NCBI RefSeq assembly: GCF_002214185.1
Contig: NZ_CP022161.1
Coordinates: 3,037,767 to 3,101,766, forward strand
Direction: 5' to 3'
Source: Streptomyces capitiformicae
Lineage (GTDB): Bacteria; Actinomycetota; Actinomycetes; Streptomycetales; Streptomycetaceae
Length of the DNA: 64,000 nt
This document shows positions 50,317-58,912 of the stretch, one piece after another (position 1 is the first letter of the stretch; each line of letters begins with the position of its first letter). The notes under the pieces were generated by a model. It was given only the letters and a program-made list of their open reading frames with translations. It was not told the origin of the DNA and ran no database searches. The position numbers and the translations under genes are program-made.

Positions 50317-53300
50317 CCACGCTGCCGCAGCACCGACCCCGTTCTGTCCTTCACGACCTCCAACTGCGCGTGGATACGCCGCCGCAGGTCCGCGACATGG
50401 CTGACTATGCCGACGCTGCGGTCGCGCTCGCGGAGCGCGTCGAGGACGTCGAGGACCTCGTCGAGGGTCTGGTCGTCGAGGCTGCCGAACCCCTCGTCGA
50501 TGAAGAGGGTGTCGAGACGGACACCGCCCGCCTCGTCGGTGACGACGTCGGCGAGGCCCAGGGCGAGCGCGAGGGACGCGAAGAACGTCTCGCCGCCGGA
50601 GAGCGTGGCCGTGTCCCGCTCCCGGCCGGTCCAGGCGTCGACGACGTGCAGCCCGAGCCCGCTACGGCCGCGTCCGGCCCGGTCGTCGGAGTGGACGAGG
50701 GTGTAGCGGCCGGAGGACATGCGCTGGAGCCGTACGGTCGCGGCGGCGGCGACCTGTTCCAGGCGGGCGGCGAGGACGTAGGCCTCCAGGCGCATCCTGC
50801 GCTCGTTGTCGGCGGAGGTGCCGGCCGCGAGTCCTGCCATGCGGGCGACGCGGTCGTACTCCTCGCGCAGCGGCGCGAGTCGTCGTACGGATGCGGTCGC
50901 CCGCGCGGACAGCCGGTCGAGTTCGCTGCAGCACCGCTCAGCCGCGTCCCACGCGGACACGGCGTGCCGGAACCGCCGAGCGGTGGCCTCGGCGTCCCGC
51001 TCGGCGGTCGTGAGGTCGGCGGGAGGCTGCTGGGCGGCGGCCGCCGTGTCGGCCTCGGCGAGCACGGCGCGCACCGCCGCCTCCTCCGTCTGCCGGGCGT
51101 CGAGCCGCCGTTGGAGGTCCCGGTGGGCGGCGTCGTCGAGGAGCGCGGCCGCCGCCGCCCGCGGGGTGTCGAACCCGGCGCGGAAGGCCGCGTCGGCGAG
51201 CCGGGCGTCGGCCTCCTTGAGGCGCTGCGCGGTGTCGGCGGCGGCACGTACGGCATCGGCCGCGTCGGTGAGCAGCGCGGCCTGCCGCTCCAGCTGCGCG
51301 GCACGGGCGGCCACGCTTTCGGCATCGCCCCGCGCCTGCGCCAACTCCCCTTCCAGCATTGCCCGTTCGCGCTCCAGCGCGTCACGCCGGGTGTCGCGGG
51401 TCGCCGCCCTGACCGCCGCCTCCTGTCGCGCGGCGGTCCGCCGGTCACGCTCCCGCTCGGCGTGCAGCAGGGCTTCCTGCGCGGGGTGCAGCCCGGAGGC
51501 ACTCTTCCGCGCCTGCGCGTACCGCCGCTCCAACTCCTCGACCAGAGAGGTGAGTTGCTCGGTCGTGGTGTCTCCGGCTTCGGCGCTCGCTGCCGCCAAC
51601 GCCCGCTGTACGAGCCCGAGTCGCCGCTCGGCCTCGCCGCGCTCCTCGTCGGCGCGCTGGAACGCGGCGAGCGCCCGTTCCTCCGTCTCGCGGTCGACGT
51701 GCCCGGCGATCTTCCGGGCCGGTTCGGGGTGTTCCGTGCCGCCGCAGACCGCGCAGGGTTCGCCGGCGACGAGCTCGGCGGCGAGTTCGGCGGCGATGCC
51801 CCGCAGGCGCTGTTCCTTGAGGTCGAGCCAGTGGGTGCGCGCCGCCAACGCGCGCTCGGTCAGGCGGAGCACACGCGCCTGGGCGTCGTCGGTGTCGCGG
51901 CCGAGCTGGTCGCGCTGGCGCGCTGCAGCGAGCCGCTTCTCGGCGGGCTCGCGCTGTACGGCGAGCTGCTCGGCGTGGGTGGCGGCCTCCTGGGCCGCCT
52001 CGATACGGGTCTGCAGCGCGGCGCGTGTCGTCTCCCACCCGGCGAGCCAGTCCTCGGCGTCCCTCAGGACGTCCTCGTCGGCCCGCTCCTCGGCGTCCAA
52101 CTCGGCCCGCTCGGCGACGAGTTCGGTGAGCCGACGCTCCGCGCGCCGCGCCGAGTCCAGGCCGCCCAGCTCCTCCGCGGCCCTGCGGGCGGCGGTCGCG
52201 AGCCCGGCGGCATCGGCGTCGGCGTGGGTTCGCGGCAGTTCGGCACGCGCGCGGGTCTCGGCCGTGCTCGCGCGCCGGTGCTCGGTCTCGGCCTCGTCCC
52301 GCAGCTCCAGCGCCGGAGCCACGGCCGCCGCCTTGCGGGCGCGCTCCATACGTGCCCGGTCCTCCTCGTGGGCGTCGGAGCCCTCCTCCAGCGCGGCGGC
52401 CCGCTCCCGCGCCTCGGCGAACCGCCGCTGGAGCCGCGCCACTTCGCGTACGTCGTCCAGTACGCGCTCGGCGGCTGCCTGCGCCGACTCGGCGGCCGCA
52501 CGGGCGCAATGGGCGATCGTCAACCGCTCGCGGGCGGTGCTGCGGGCGACGGCGGCCCAGCCCAGAACGGCTTCGGCCAGCCCTGGATCGCCCGGCGCCA
52601 GGTCGGGCAGTTCCGCGGCGTCCCCGGCCGCCTGCTGCATGCGGTGGGCGTCGGCGAGCAGTTCGGTGTCGCCCTCCCGCACCCGCGCCTCGGTCTCCCG
52701 GCGCCGCTCGACGAGGCGCTTCTCGACCGCGGCGAAGCGGTGCGTGTCGAAGAGACGGCCCAGCAGTCGGCCACGCGCCTCGGCGTCGGCGCGCAGGAAG
52801 CGGGCGAAATCGCCCTGCGGCAGGAGCACCACCTGGCAGAACTGCTCCCGGCTCATCCCCAGGACCTGGGTGATCTCCTCGCCGATCTCCTGGTGGGAGC
52901 GGCTGAGGTCCTTCCACGCTCCCGTGGCCGTGTCGTACTCGCGCAGCCAGGTCTGTGCCTTGTCGACCGTGGTGCCCGCGCCGCGCTTCTTGGGGCGCTC
53001 CCAGGGCGGCTGCCGGGTGATCTCCAACCGGCGTCCGGCGACGGTGAGTTCGAGGCGGACCTCGGTGCGTGTCTCGGCCGCCGCGTGGTCGCTGCGCAAG
53101 GTCATGCCCTGGCCGCCCTGGCGGGCGCCCGGCACCGAGCCGTACAGCGCGAAGCAGACGGCGTCCAGGACCGAGGTCTTGCCGGCGCCGGTCGGACCGT
53201 GCAGCAGGAAGAGTCCGGCGGCCGAGAGGTCGTCGAAGTCGACGGACTGGGCACCGCCGAAGGGCCCGAAGGCGGTGATGTCGAGCCGGTGCAGTCTCAT
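50310..53300 (-). CDS. sbcC: SbcC (Rad50-like) exonuclease subunit
   Basis: 996-residue SMC-type ATPase that, with SbcD, opens and trims hairpins and blocked DNA ends. Walker A is LLHGPTGAGKTSVLDAVCFA, the zinc hook is CAVC (EPCAVCGGTEHPEP), the signature LSGGETFFASLALALGLADV, and Walker B LDTLFIDEGFGSLDD. Between these lie long Ala/Arg/Glu-rich coiled coils. ATG 53300 overlaps the sbcD stop. SbcCD attacks long palindromes, which is notable given the giant inverted repeat at 5374. Confidence 0.95.
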   Translation of the reverse strand: MRLHRLDITAFGPFGGAQSVDFDDLSAAGLFLLHGPTGAGKTSVLDAVCFALYGSVPGARQGGQGMTLRSDHAAAETRTEVRLELTVAGRRLEITRQPPWERPKKRGAGTTVDKAQTWLREYDTATGAWKDLSRSHQEIGEEITQVLGMSREQFCQVVLLPQGDFARFLRADAEARGRLLGRLFDTHRFAAVEKRLVERRRETEARVREGDTELLADAHRMQQAAGDAAELPDLAPGDPGLAEAVLGWAAVARSTARERLTIAHCARAAAESAQAAAERVLDDVREVARLQRRFAEARERAAALEEGSDAHEEDRARMERARKAAAVAPALELRDEAETEHRRASTAETRARAELPRTHADADAAGLATAARRAAEELGGLDSARRAERRLTELVAERAELDAEERADEDVLRDAEDWLAGWETTRAALQTRIEAAQEAATHAEQLAVQREPAEKRLAAARQRDQLGRDTDDAQARVLRLTERALAARTHWLDLKEQRLRGIAAELAAELVAGEPCAVCGGTEHPEPARKIAGHVDRETEERALAAFQRADEERGEAERRLGLVQRALAAASAEAGDTTTEQLTSLVEELERRYAQARKSASGLHPAQEALLHAERERDRRTAARQEAAVRAATRDTRRDALERERAMLEGELAQARGDAESVAARAAQLERQAALLTDAADAVRAAADTAQRLKEADARLADAAFRAGFDTPRAAAAALLDDAAHRDLQRRLDARQTEEAAVRAVLAEADTAAAAQQPPADLTTAERDAEATARRFRHAVSAWDAAERCCSELDRLSARATASVRRLAPLREEYDRVARMAGLAAGTSADNERRMRLEAYVLAARLEQVAAAATVRLQRMSSGRYTLVHSDDRAGRGRSGLGLHVVDAWTGRERDTATLSGGETFFASLALALGLADVVTDEAGGVRLDTLFIDEGFGSLDDQTLDEVLDVLDALRERDRSVGIVSHVADLRRRIHAQLEVVKDRTGSVLRQRGQ

Positions 53301-54460
53301 CGCGCGGTCTCCCGGACGGTCTCGTCGGCGCGTACGGCGTCGAAGGCGTCCCGGAGCACCCTCTGTTCGTGCTCGTCGGGTCCGGTGCCGCGCACATGGG
53401 CCACGAAGTCCTCGGCGATCTGCTGGTCGTCGCGGCCGGCCAGGCGCCTGGCGTAGGAGACGTCCGGGTCGCCGGGGATACGTTCCGGGTCGAAGACGAG
53501 GCTGAGCGTGTGCGGGAAGCGCTCGCACAGCCGGGCCATGGGCTCCGCGGGGCGCACCGGGTCGGTGAGTGTCGCCTCGACCCAGGCGTCCTCATGGCGC
53601 GCCGACCCGGGGTCGGCGAGCAGGTCCGCCAACCGCCCCCGGATGCGGGCGAGTCGGCGCGGGACGGGGCAGTCGACGCGCTCGGCCTCGATCGAGCCGT
53701 CGGCGCCGAGGTCGACCAGCCACATGCTCTTGCGGTGGTCGGCCTCCGAGAAGGAGTACGGCAGAGGGGAGCCCGAGTAGCGCACGCGCTCGGTGATGGT
53801 CTGGCTGCCGTGCAGATGGCCCAGTGCCACATAGTCGACACCGTCGAAGACACCGGCGGGGACGGCCGAGACGCCGCCGACGGAGATGTCCCGCTCGCTG
53901 TCGCTGGGGGCACCGCCGGTGACGAAGGCATGGGCCAGGACGACGGAACGGGTGCCGTCCGCACGGGTGGCGAGGTCGGCGCGGACCCGGTCCATCGCGG
54001 CGGCGAGCACCGCCTCGTGCCCTCCCTTGTCCACCCCGAACTCGTCCTTCACCAGGGCGGGTTCGAGGTAGGGCAGCCCGTAGAAGGCGATGTCTCCGTG
54101 GGCGTCGGTGAGCATCACGGGGGTGCCGGCCGCCGAGGGCGCGGTCCGCAGATGGATCCCGGCCCGTCCGATGAGGCCCGCGCCGACGCCGAGGCGGCGC
54201 GCCGAGTCGTGGTTCCCGGAGATCATCACTGTGGGCACGCCCAGCTCGGCCAGGCGGTGCAGGGCGTCGTCGTAGAGCGCGACCGCCGCCAGTGGGGGCA
54301 CCGCGCGGTCGTACACGTCCCCCGACACGACCACCGCGTCCACCTCGCGCTCGCGCACGGTCGTGACGAGGTGACCGATGAACTCGGCCTGGGCACCGAG
54401 CATGTTCACCCGGTGGAACGCCCGGCCGAGATGCCAGTCGGAAGTGTGCAGAAGCCTCAT
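53297..54460 (-). CDS. sbcD: SbcD (Mre11-like) nuclease subunit
   Basis: 387 residues. The five phosphodiesterase motifs can be read: LLHTSDWHLGRAFH, SGDVYDRAVPP, MISGNHDSARRL, VLAHAFVTG and GHLHGSQ. Mn-dependent endo/exonuclease of the SbcCD complex. Translationally coupled to sbcC by an ATGA overlap. Confidence 0.95.
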   Translation of the reverse strand: MRLLHTSDWHLGRAFHRVNMLGAQAEFIGHLVTTVREREVDAVVVSGDVYDRAVPPLAAVALYDDALHRLAELGVPTVMISGNHDSARRLGVGAGLIGRAGIHLRTAPSAAGTPVMLTDAHGDIAFYGLPYLEPALVKDEFGVDKGGHEAVLAAAMDRVRADLATRADGTRSVVLAHAFVTGGAPSDSERDISVGGVSAVPAGVFDGVDYVALGHLHGSQTITERVRYSGSPLPYSFSEADHRKSMWLVDLGADGSIEAERVDCPVPRRLARIRGRLADLLADPGSARHEDAWVEATLTDPVRPAEPMARLCERFPHTLSLVFDPERIPGDPDVSYARRLAGRDDQQIAEDFVAHVRGTGPDEHEQRVLRDAFDAVRADETVRETAR

Positions 54461-54620
54461 GATCCCCGAAACTAACAGGCGGGTCGGACATCACGGGCGG
54501 CTACCGCCGAACCGGCCCGAGCGCACCGCACGGGACGGCCCTCCACGCGCGCGTGCCCCGCGAAATCGCCACTGCCGCGCGCGAACTCGTCACTGCCCGC
54601 GAGCTCGGCGCTGTCCCCGG

Positions 54621-55247
54621 TCACGCGTCCCCGTACGCCTCTCCTCCGAGTTCGAACCCCGCCGTGCCCACGGTGGCGTCGGCGAGCCAGGCGCGGAAGG
54701 CGTCCACGTCGGCGTCGAGGAGCCCGATCTCGATGGTGACGGCCTCGCCGTAGCGGACGTCGCGGACCTCGCGGCCGGTGGCGCGCAGGTCGTTCTGCAC
54801 CTTGCCGGCGCGCTGGTGGTCGACGGTCACCGTGGCCAGCCGGAAGCGGCGGCGCGTGATGCTGCCGAGCGCGTCCAGCGCCTCGCCCACGGCACCGCCG
54901 TACGCCCTGATGAGGCCGCCCGCGCCCAGCTTGACGCCGCCGTAGTAGCGGGTGACGACGGCGACGACGTACCGCATGTCCCGGCGCATCAGCATCTGCA
55001 GCATGGGGACGCCCGCGGTGCCGCCGGGCTCGCCGTCGTCGCTCACCTTCTGGACGGCGGCGTCGGCGCCGATGACGTACGCGTAGCAGTTGTGCGTGGC
55101 GTCGGCGTGCTCCTTGCGGACGGCGGCGATGAAGTCCTGGGCCTCCTGCTCGGTGGCGGCCGGGGCGAGCGCGCACAGGAACCGGGATCGGTTGACCTCG
55201 GTCTCGTGCACGCCGGCGCGGGCGACGGTGCGGTACTCGTCCTGCAT
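54621..55247 (-). CDS. YigZ/IMPACT-family protein
   Basis: 208 residues. The UPF0029 N-domain has RSRFLCALAPAATEQEAQDF, THNCYAYVIG and VSDDGEPGGTAGVPMLQML; a DUF1949 domain follows with VVAVVTRYYGGVKLGAGGLI. Conserved protein linked to translation or stress in other bacteria; no precise function. Confidence 0.9.
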   Translation of the reverse strand: MQDEYRTVARAGVHETEVNRSRFLCALAPAATEQEAQDFIAAVRKEHADATHNCYAYVIGADAAVQKVSDDGEPGGTAGVPMLQMLMRRDMRYVVAVVTRYYGGVKLGAGGLIRAYGGAVGEALDALGSITRRRFRLATVTVDHQRAGKVQNDLRATGREVRDVRYGEAVTIEIGLLDADVDAFRAWLADATVGTAGFELGGEAYGDA

Positions 55248-55315
55248 CCGGCCACCCTATGCGCAGTCCGGGGCGCCTCCGCGCCGGGCGTCGTCCGGGG
55301 CGGTCCGGTGTCCGG

Positions 55316-55882
55316 TCAGGTCTCCTTCTTCCCCTTCTTCCCCTTCTTCCCCCGGGCCACGATCATGTCCGTCAGCAGCGCCGTGCCCGGGGCGAGCGAG
55401 GCCCAGGAGTCGCCGTGCCAGGCGAGGATCGCGATCGCCGAGGTGGGGAACTTCGTCCGTACGTCGTCGAGCGCGTCGTCGAGGGCGTCCCCGGCGAGGT
55501 CCAGTACCAGCTCCTCCAGGCCGGGGTTGTGCCCGACGAGCAGCAGGGTGCGTACCTGGTCGGGCGCCTCGCGCACCACGTCGAGCAACTCCGGCACATC
55601 CGCCGCGTACACCCGTGGATCGTGCCGTACGGGTGGCGGCGTGCCCCACTGTGCGGAGGCCAGCTCCCAGGTCTGCCGCGCCCGTACGGCCGTGGAACAC
55701 AGGGCGAGGTCGGGCAGACAGTCCGCCTCGGCGAGGGCCCGGCCGGCGGCGGGGGCGTCGCGGCGGCCGCGCGGCGCCAGGGGCCGCTCGTGGTCGGGCA
55801 CGCCCACCGGCCAGGCGGACTTGGCGTGCCGCAGCACGACGAGTCTGCGCAGCGGGCCGGCTCCGCCGGATCGCCCACTCAT
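55316..55882 (-). CDS. SixA-type histidine phosphatase
   Basis: 188 residues. RRLVVLRHAKSAW contains the RH catalytic block of SixA phosphohistidine phosphatases; LLLVGHNPGLEELVL holds the second His. The C-terminus is GKKGKKGKKET, coded by a 9-base tandem repeat (TTCTTCCCC on the plus strand, 55326-55352). ATGA overlap with the preceding CysRS-like gene. Confidence 0.9.
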   Translation of the reverse strand: MSGRSGGAGPLRRLVVLRHAKSAWPVGVPDHERPLAPRGRRDAPAAGRALAEADCLPDLALCSTAVRARQTWELASAQWGTPPPVRHDPRVYAADVPELLDVVREAPDQVRTLLLVGHNPGLEELVLDLAGDALDDALDDVRTKFPTSAIAILAWHGDSWASLAPGTALLTDMIVARGKKGKKGKKET

Positions 55883-56568
55883 GCCGATGCTCCGATCTCG
55901 CGGGTGAGCTCAAGACCGAGCAGCCGGTCCGCATAGGCGTACGCCTCGAACCGCGCGCCGCCCGGCATGTCGTCCGCCCCCTCCACGTCCCGCAGGACGT
56001 CGAGCAGGCCGGGTACGTCGAGGTCGTCCTCCCAGGCGGCGCGCAGGGCCTGTCGTACGTGCTCTGGAATCGGCTTCGACGGCCGTGTCGCCCAGTCGGC
56101 CACCGCCTTGCGCCAGTGGTCGAGCAACGCCTCCGCCTCGGCGAGGGCGGTGGCGTCGAGATGCACCGGGGTCCGGCGGGGATGGGCGAGGAGGGCGAGC
56201 CGCAGGGCACCGTCCAAGGCGTCACACTCGTCCGTCCCGGTCACCCGCGCGACCTCGACCACGGCCTCGACGCCGCCCATGAGTTCTCCGGAGGCGCCCA
56301 CGTGCAGCACCTGGCGCCCTCCATCCGTCGCAGGCGCCTCGGTCGGCCGGATGCCGAGGCGGTCGGCGCGCTCCCGCAGTTCGGCACACGGGTCGCTGAC
56401 GAGGAGAACGGGGACGCCGCCCAACTCCAGGGCGCGCGCCAGGACGTCGGCGACCAGCAGTACCCGTAGCGCGGAGGTGTCACCCCGCGGCACATGGGCG
56501 TGAACGCGGGTGAGCACCCTGCGAACCTCGACGGGCTCGCCGGTCCGGGCATCGGTGATACGCAGCAC
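55879..56568 (-). CDS. truncated cysteinyl-tRNA synthetase-like protein
   Basis: 229 residues. The start MLRITDARTGEPVEVRRVLT resembles the first strand of CysRS/MshC (LrL.Dt.TG..v.P), and VRQALRAAWEDDLDVPGLLD resembles the CysRS helical domain (..AMDDDLNTP.AL..L). Neither HIGH nor KMSKS nor the zinc cysteines are present, so it cannot aminoacylate. It is co-translated with sixA. Possibly a conserved degenerate paralogue in Streptomyces; the function is unknown. Confidence 0.6.
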   Translation of the reverse strand: MLRITDARTGEPVEVRRVLTRVHAHVPRGDTSALRVLLVADVLARALELGGVPVLLVSDPCAELRERADRLGIRPTEAPATDGGRQVLHVGASGELMGGVEAVVEVARVTGTDECDALDGALRLALLAHPRRTPVHLDATALAEAEALLDHWRKAVADWATRPSKPIPEHVRQALRAAWEDDLDVPGLLDVLRDVEGADDMPGGARFEAYAYADRLLGLELTREIGASA

Positions 56569-56742
56569 GCAGTGAGCGTAGGCGCGGGGGCGACGGAACG
56601 CAGCACGGAGGACGACATGTCGGGCAACCGGCCGCCATCACGGCCGATCCCCGCACCGAGTGCCGCGAGCGGGCACCGGGAATCGCCGGCCACCCCGCGC
56701 TGTTGCCACAGGCAGCGTGAGAGCACCGACAGAGGAGACGGC

Positions 56743-57150
56743 ATGTACGGCGACCCCGCGACGATCCGCAAGATCCTGACGGAACTCGGCGACACCTGGG
56801 CCGTCGTCGGCCTGTCCACCAGTCGGAGCCGCGCGGCCTACGGCGTCGCCGAGGTCCTCCAGCGCTACGGCAAACGCGTCGTCCCGGTGCACCCCAAGGC
56901 GGAAACCGTCCACGGCGAGCCCGGCTACGCCTCCCTCTCCGACATCCCCTTCCCCGTGGACGTCGTCGACGTCTTCGTCAACAGCGACCTCGCGGGCCCC
57001 GTCGCCGACGAGGCAGTGCGCATCGGAGCCAAGGCCGTCTGGTTCCAGCTGGGCGTGATCGACGAGGAGGCGTACGACCGCACCCGCGCCGCCGGTCCGG
57101 ACATGGTCATGAACCGCTGCCCGGCGATCGAAATACCGCGCCTGGGCTGA
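56743..57150 (+). CDS. CoA-binding domain protein (YccU-like)
   Basis: 135 residues, one Rossmann CoA-binding domain: DTWAVVGLSTSRSRAAYGVA, VVPVHPKAETVHGEPGYASL, VVDVFVNSDLAGPVADEAVR and a late MNRCPAIEIPRL. Same fold as the succinyl-CoA synthetase alpha N-domain. GAGGAG precedes ATG 56743. Confidence 0.9.
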   Translation: MYGDPATIRKILTELGDTWAVVGLSTSRSRAAYGVAEVLQRYGKRVVPVHPKAETVHGEPGYASLSDIPFPVDVVDVFVNSDLAGPVADEAVRIGAKAVWFQLGVIDEEAYDRTRAAGPDMVMNRCPAIEIPRLG

Positions 57151-57194
57151 GATCCGGACCTTCCCGATCACCAGCCGCCGGGCCGGGGAGTGGC

Positions 57195-57200
57195 TACGAT
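57195..57200 (+). promoter_or_regulatory. -10 box of the TIR/macro/FxsC operon
   Basis: TACGAT 43 bases before the TIR gene start in a 92-base gap. A -35 element is not obvious. Only this gap can hold the operon promoter. Confidence 0.4.
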
Positions 57201-57242
57201 CGTGGGCGGGAACAGGCACGTTGGCGGCTGTGGGGGAACGCG

Positions 57243-58016
57243 GTGTCGAAACTCAAGGTTTTCGTGAGCTGGTCCGGCAAGCCGTCCATGCAGTGCGCGA
57301 TCCTGCTGCGCAACGCACTGCCCCTGTTCAACCCGCTCATCGAACCCTGGGTGTCGTCCGAGGACATCACCAAGGGCAACCGGGGATACGACGCGATCGC
57401 GGCGCGGCTCGCCGGTTCACAGTTCGGCATCGTCTGCGTCACTCCCGACAACCGCCGCACGCCGTGGATCAACTTCGAGGCGGGCGCGCTTTCCCGAGAG
57501 CTGGACGGCCCGCGGCTCGCCCCGTTCCTGCTGCTCGGCACGACGGTGACGGACCTGGTGGGCACACCGCTGATCCAGTTCCAGGCCACGTCCGCGGACG
57601 CGCCGAAGGAAGTGCTGCATCTGATCAAGACCATCAACGGTCTGTGCGAGGTACCGCAGCAGGAGAAACTCATCGACGACCTCTTCGAGATGTACTGGCC
57701 CAAGCTGGAGGAGGGGCTGGCGCGGATCGCCCCTGACGCCGAGACGGCGGAGGCCGACGAGGCCATCGTCCCCAGGCCGTCCGCCGGGGACGTCCAGGAC
57801 GAGATGCTGTCCCTCTTGCGACAGCAGGTCGACCGCATCAGCGCCCTGGAACAGGTAGTGGCGCAGATCGACCGCATCAACACCTTCGAGCAGGTCGTGG
57901 CTGAGGCCAGCGCGGAACGGGCGCGCGACCTGCGCAAGAGCCGGATTCTCTTCGACGGGATGTTCCCCGACGTCGGTCGTCGGGATCCCGACGGACAACC
58001 GGACGAGAGGGACTAG
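57243..58016 (+). CDS. TIR-domain protein with C-terminal coiled coil (ThsB-like)
   Basis: 257 residues. The N-terminal 150 residues are a TIR domain: LKVFVSWSGKPSMQCAILLR, EPWVSSEDITKGNRGYDAIA, FGIVCVTPDNRRTPWINFEA. WINFE is the WxxxE motif with the catalytic Glu of NAD-consuming bacterial TIRs. A linker leads to heptad-rich SLLRQQVDRISALEQVVAQI and AEASAERARDLRKSR, a probable coiled coil. GTG 57243 with GGGGGAA upstream. The next gene starts after 5 bases. With its neighbour it looks like the TIR sensor of a Thoeris-type pair (inference). Confidence 0.87.
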   Translation: MSKLKVFVSWSGKPSMQCAILLRNALPLFNPLIEPWVSSEDITKGNRGYDAIAARLAGSQFGIVCVTPDNRRTPWINFEAGALSRELDGPRLAPFLLLGTTVTDLVGTPLIQFQATSADAPKEVLHLIKTINGLCEVPQQEKLIDDLFEMYWPKLEEGLARIAPDAETAEADEAIVPRPSAGDVQDEMLSLLRQQVDRISALEQVVAQIDRINTFEQVVAEASAERARDLRKSRILFDGMFPDVGRRDPDGQPDERD

Positions 58017-58021
58017 CTTCG

Positions 58022-58894
58022 GTGGCCGGTCCCGTTCGGCGTGTGCGCACGCTGGTCGGCACGAGGCACGGTCTCGCCCAGCTCGGGCGGAACTGCGCGG
58101 TGCAGTTCGGTCTGCTGGCCGGTGGGGCCCAGCTCTTCTTCACGTTGTGGCCGGACGCCGACCTGCCCCGCTGGCCCACGTTCCTCGGCATCGCATGCCT
58201 GGCCGTGCTGATCGCGACGCTGATCTCGCTCCCCCGGGACCGCATCAGCCGCGACTTCACCCATCCCGACGTCACGGTCACGGTCGAGGTCGGCGACCTG
58301 TTCGACCACGCGTGCCATCTCGTCGTCGGCTTCACCGACACGTTCGACACCGACACCGCCGACGAGTCCCTCGTCTCGCGCCGCAGCGTCCAGGGGCAAC
58401 TCCTGCACCGGCTGTACGACGGTGACGTCGCCGCCCTCGACGCCCACCTCGCCGAAGCCCTCGCGGACATGACCCCGGTGCGCACGGAGTCCCGTACCTC
58501 GAAACGGATCGGGAAACTGGAGCGGTACCCGGTGGGCACGGTAGCCGTGGTCAAGGGCTCCGGCCGGAACATCTTCTGCACGGCCTACGGGCGCATGAAC
58601 AACGACCTGATCGTCAGCTGCGGCACGGAACAGCTCTGGAGCAGCCTCGCCCAGCTCTGGGACGCCGTCCGGCGCCACGGTCACCGCGAGAAGGTCGCCA
58701 TGCCGATCACCGGCTCCGACCTCGCCCGCATCAACAACATGGACCACTCGAGCCTGCTGAAGCTCGTCCTGTTGTCGTTCGTGGCCCATTCGAGGGCGCG
58801 GGGCGTGTGCGGATCACTGACCATCGTGGTGCACCCGCAGGACCACTACCGTATTGACATGCTCGAACTCGGTGTCTTTCTACGGTCGTTGTGA
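58022..58894 (+). CDS. two-TM protein with a ThsA-like macro domain (DUF6430)
   Basis: 290 residues. Two TM segments near the N-terminus (CAVQFGLLAGGAQLFFTLWP; TFLGIACLAVLIATLISLP) precede a macro-like domain: VTVTVEVGDLFDHACHLVVG, then FTDTFDTDTADESLVSRRSV and QGQLLHRLYDG. The GD.F....iVig.n..FDT and SvQGQ pattern is that of the macro domain of ThsA. In described type II Thoeris systems a TM-macro ThsA senses a TIR-made ADP-ribose derivative and damages the membrane. GTG start, spacing 5 bases from the TIR gene. Confidence 0.78.
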   Translation: MAGPVRRVRTLVGTRHGLAQLGRNCAVQFGLLAGGAQLFFTLWPDADLPRWPTFLGIACLAVLIATLISLPRDRISRDFTHPDVTVTVEVGDLFDHACHLVVGFTDTFDTDTADESLVSRRSVQGQLLHRLYDGDVAALDAHLAEALADMTPVRTESRTSKRIGKLERYPVGTVAVVKGSGRNIFCTAYGRMNNDLIVSCGTEQLWSSLAQLWDAVRRHGHREKVAMPITGSDLARINNMDHSSLLKLVLLSFVAHSRARGVCGSLTIVVHPQDHYRIDMLELGVFLRSL

Positions 58895-58912
58895 AGGAAG
58901 GAGCGGAAGCGG

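Noticed and set aside
49446..53456. Very long open reading frame on the plus strand opposite sbcC
   Set aside because: It is the antisense shadow of sbcC, which has all SMC motifs; the plus-strand translation is Ser/Arg/Ala-rich without motifs.
56494..56742. Long N-terminal extension of the CoA-binding protein
   Set aside because: It would run back over the promoter of the divergent CysRS-like gene; GAGGAG fixes the start at 56743.
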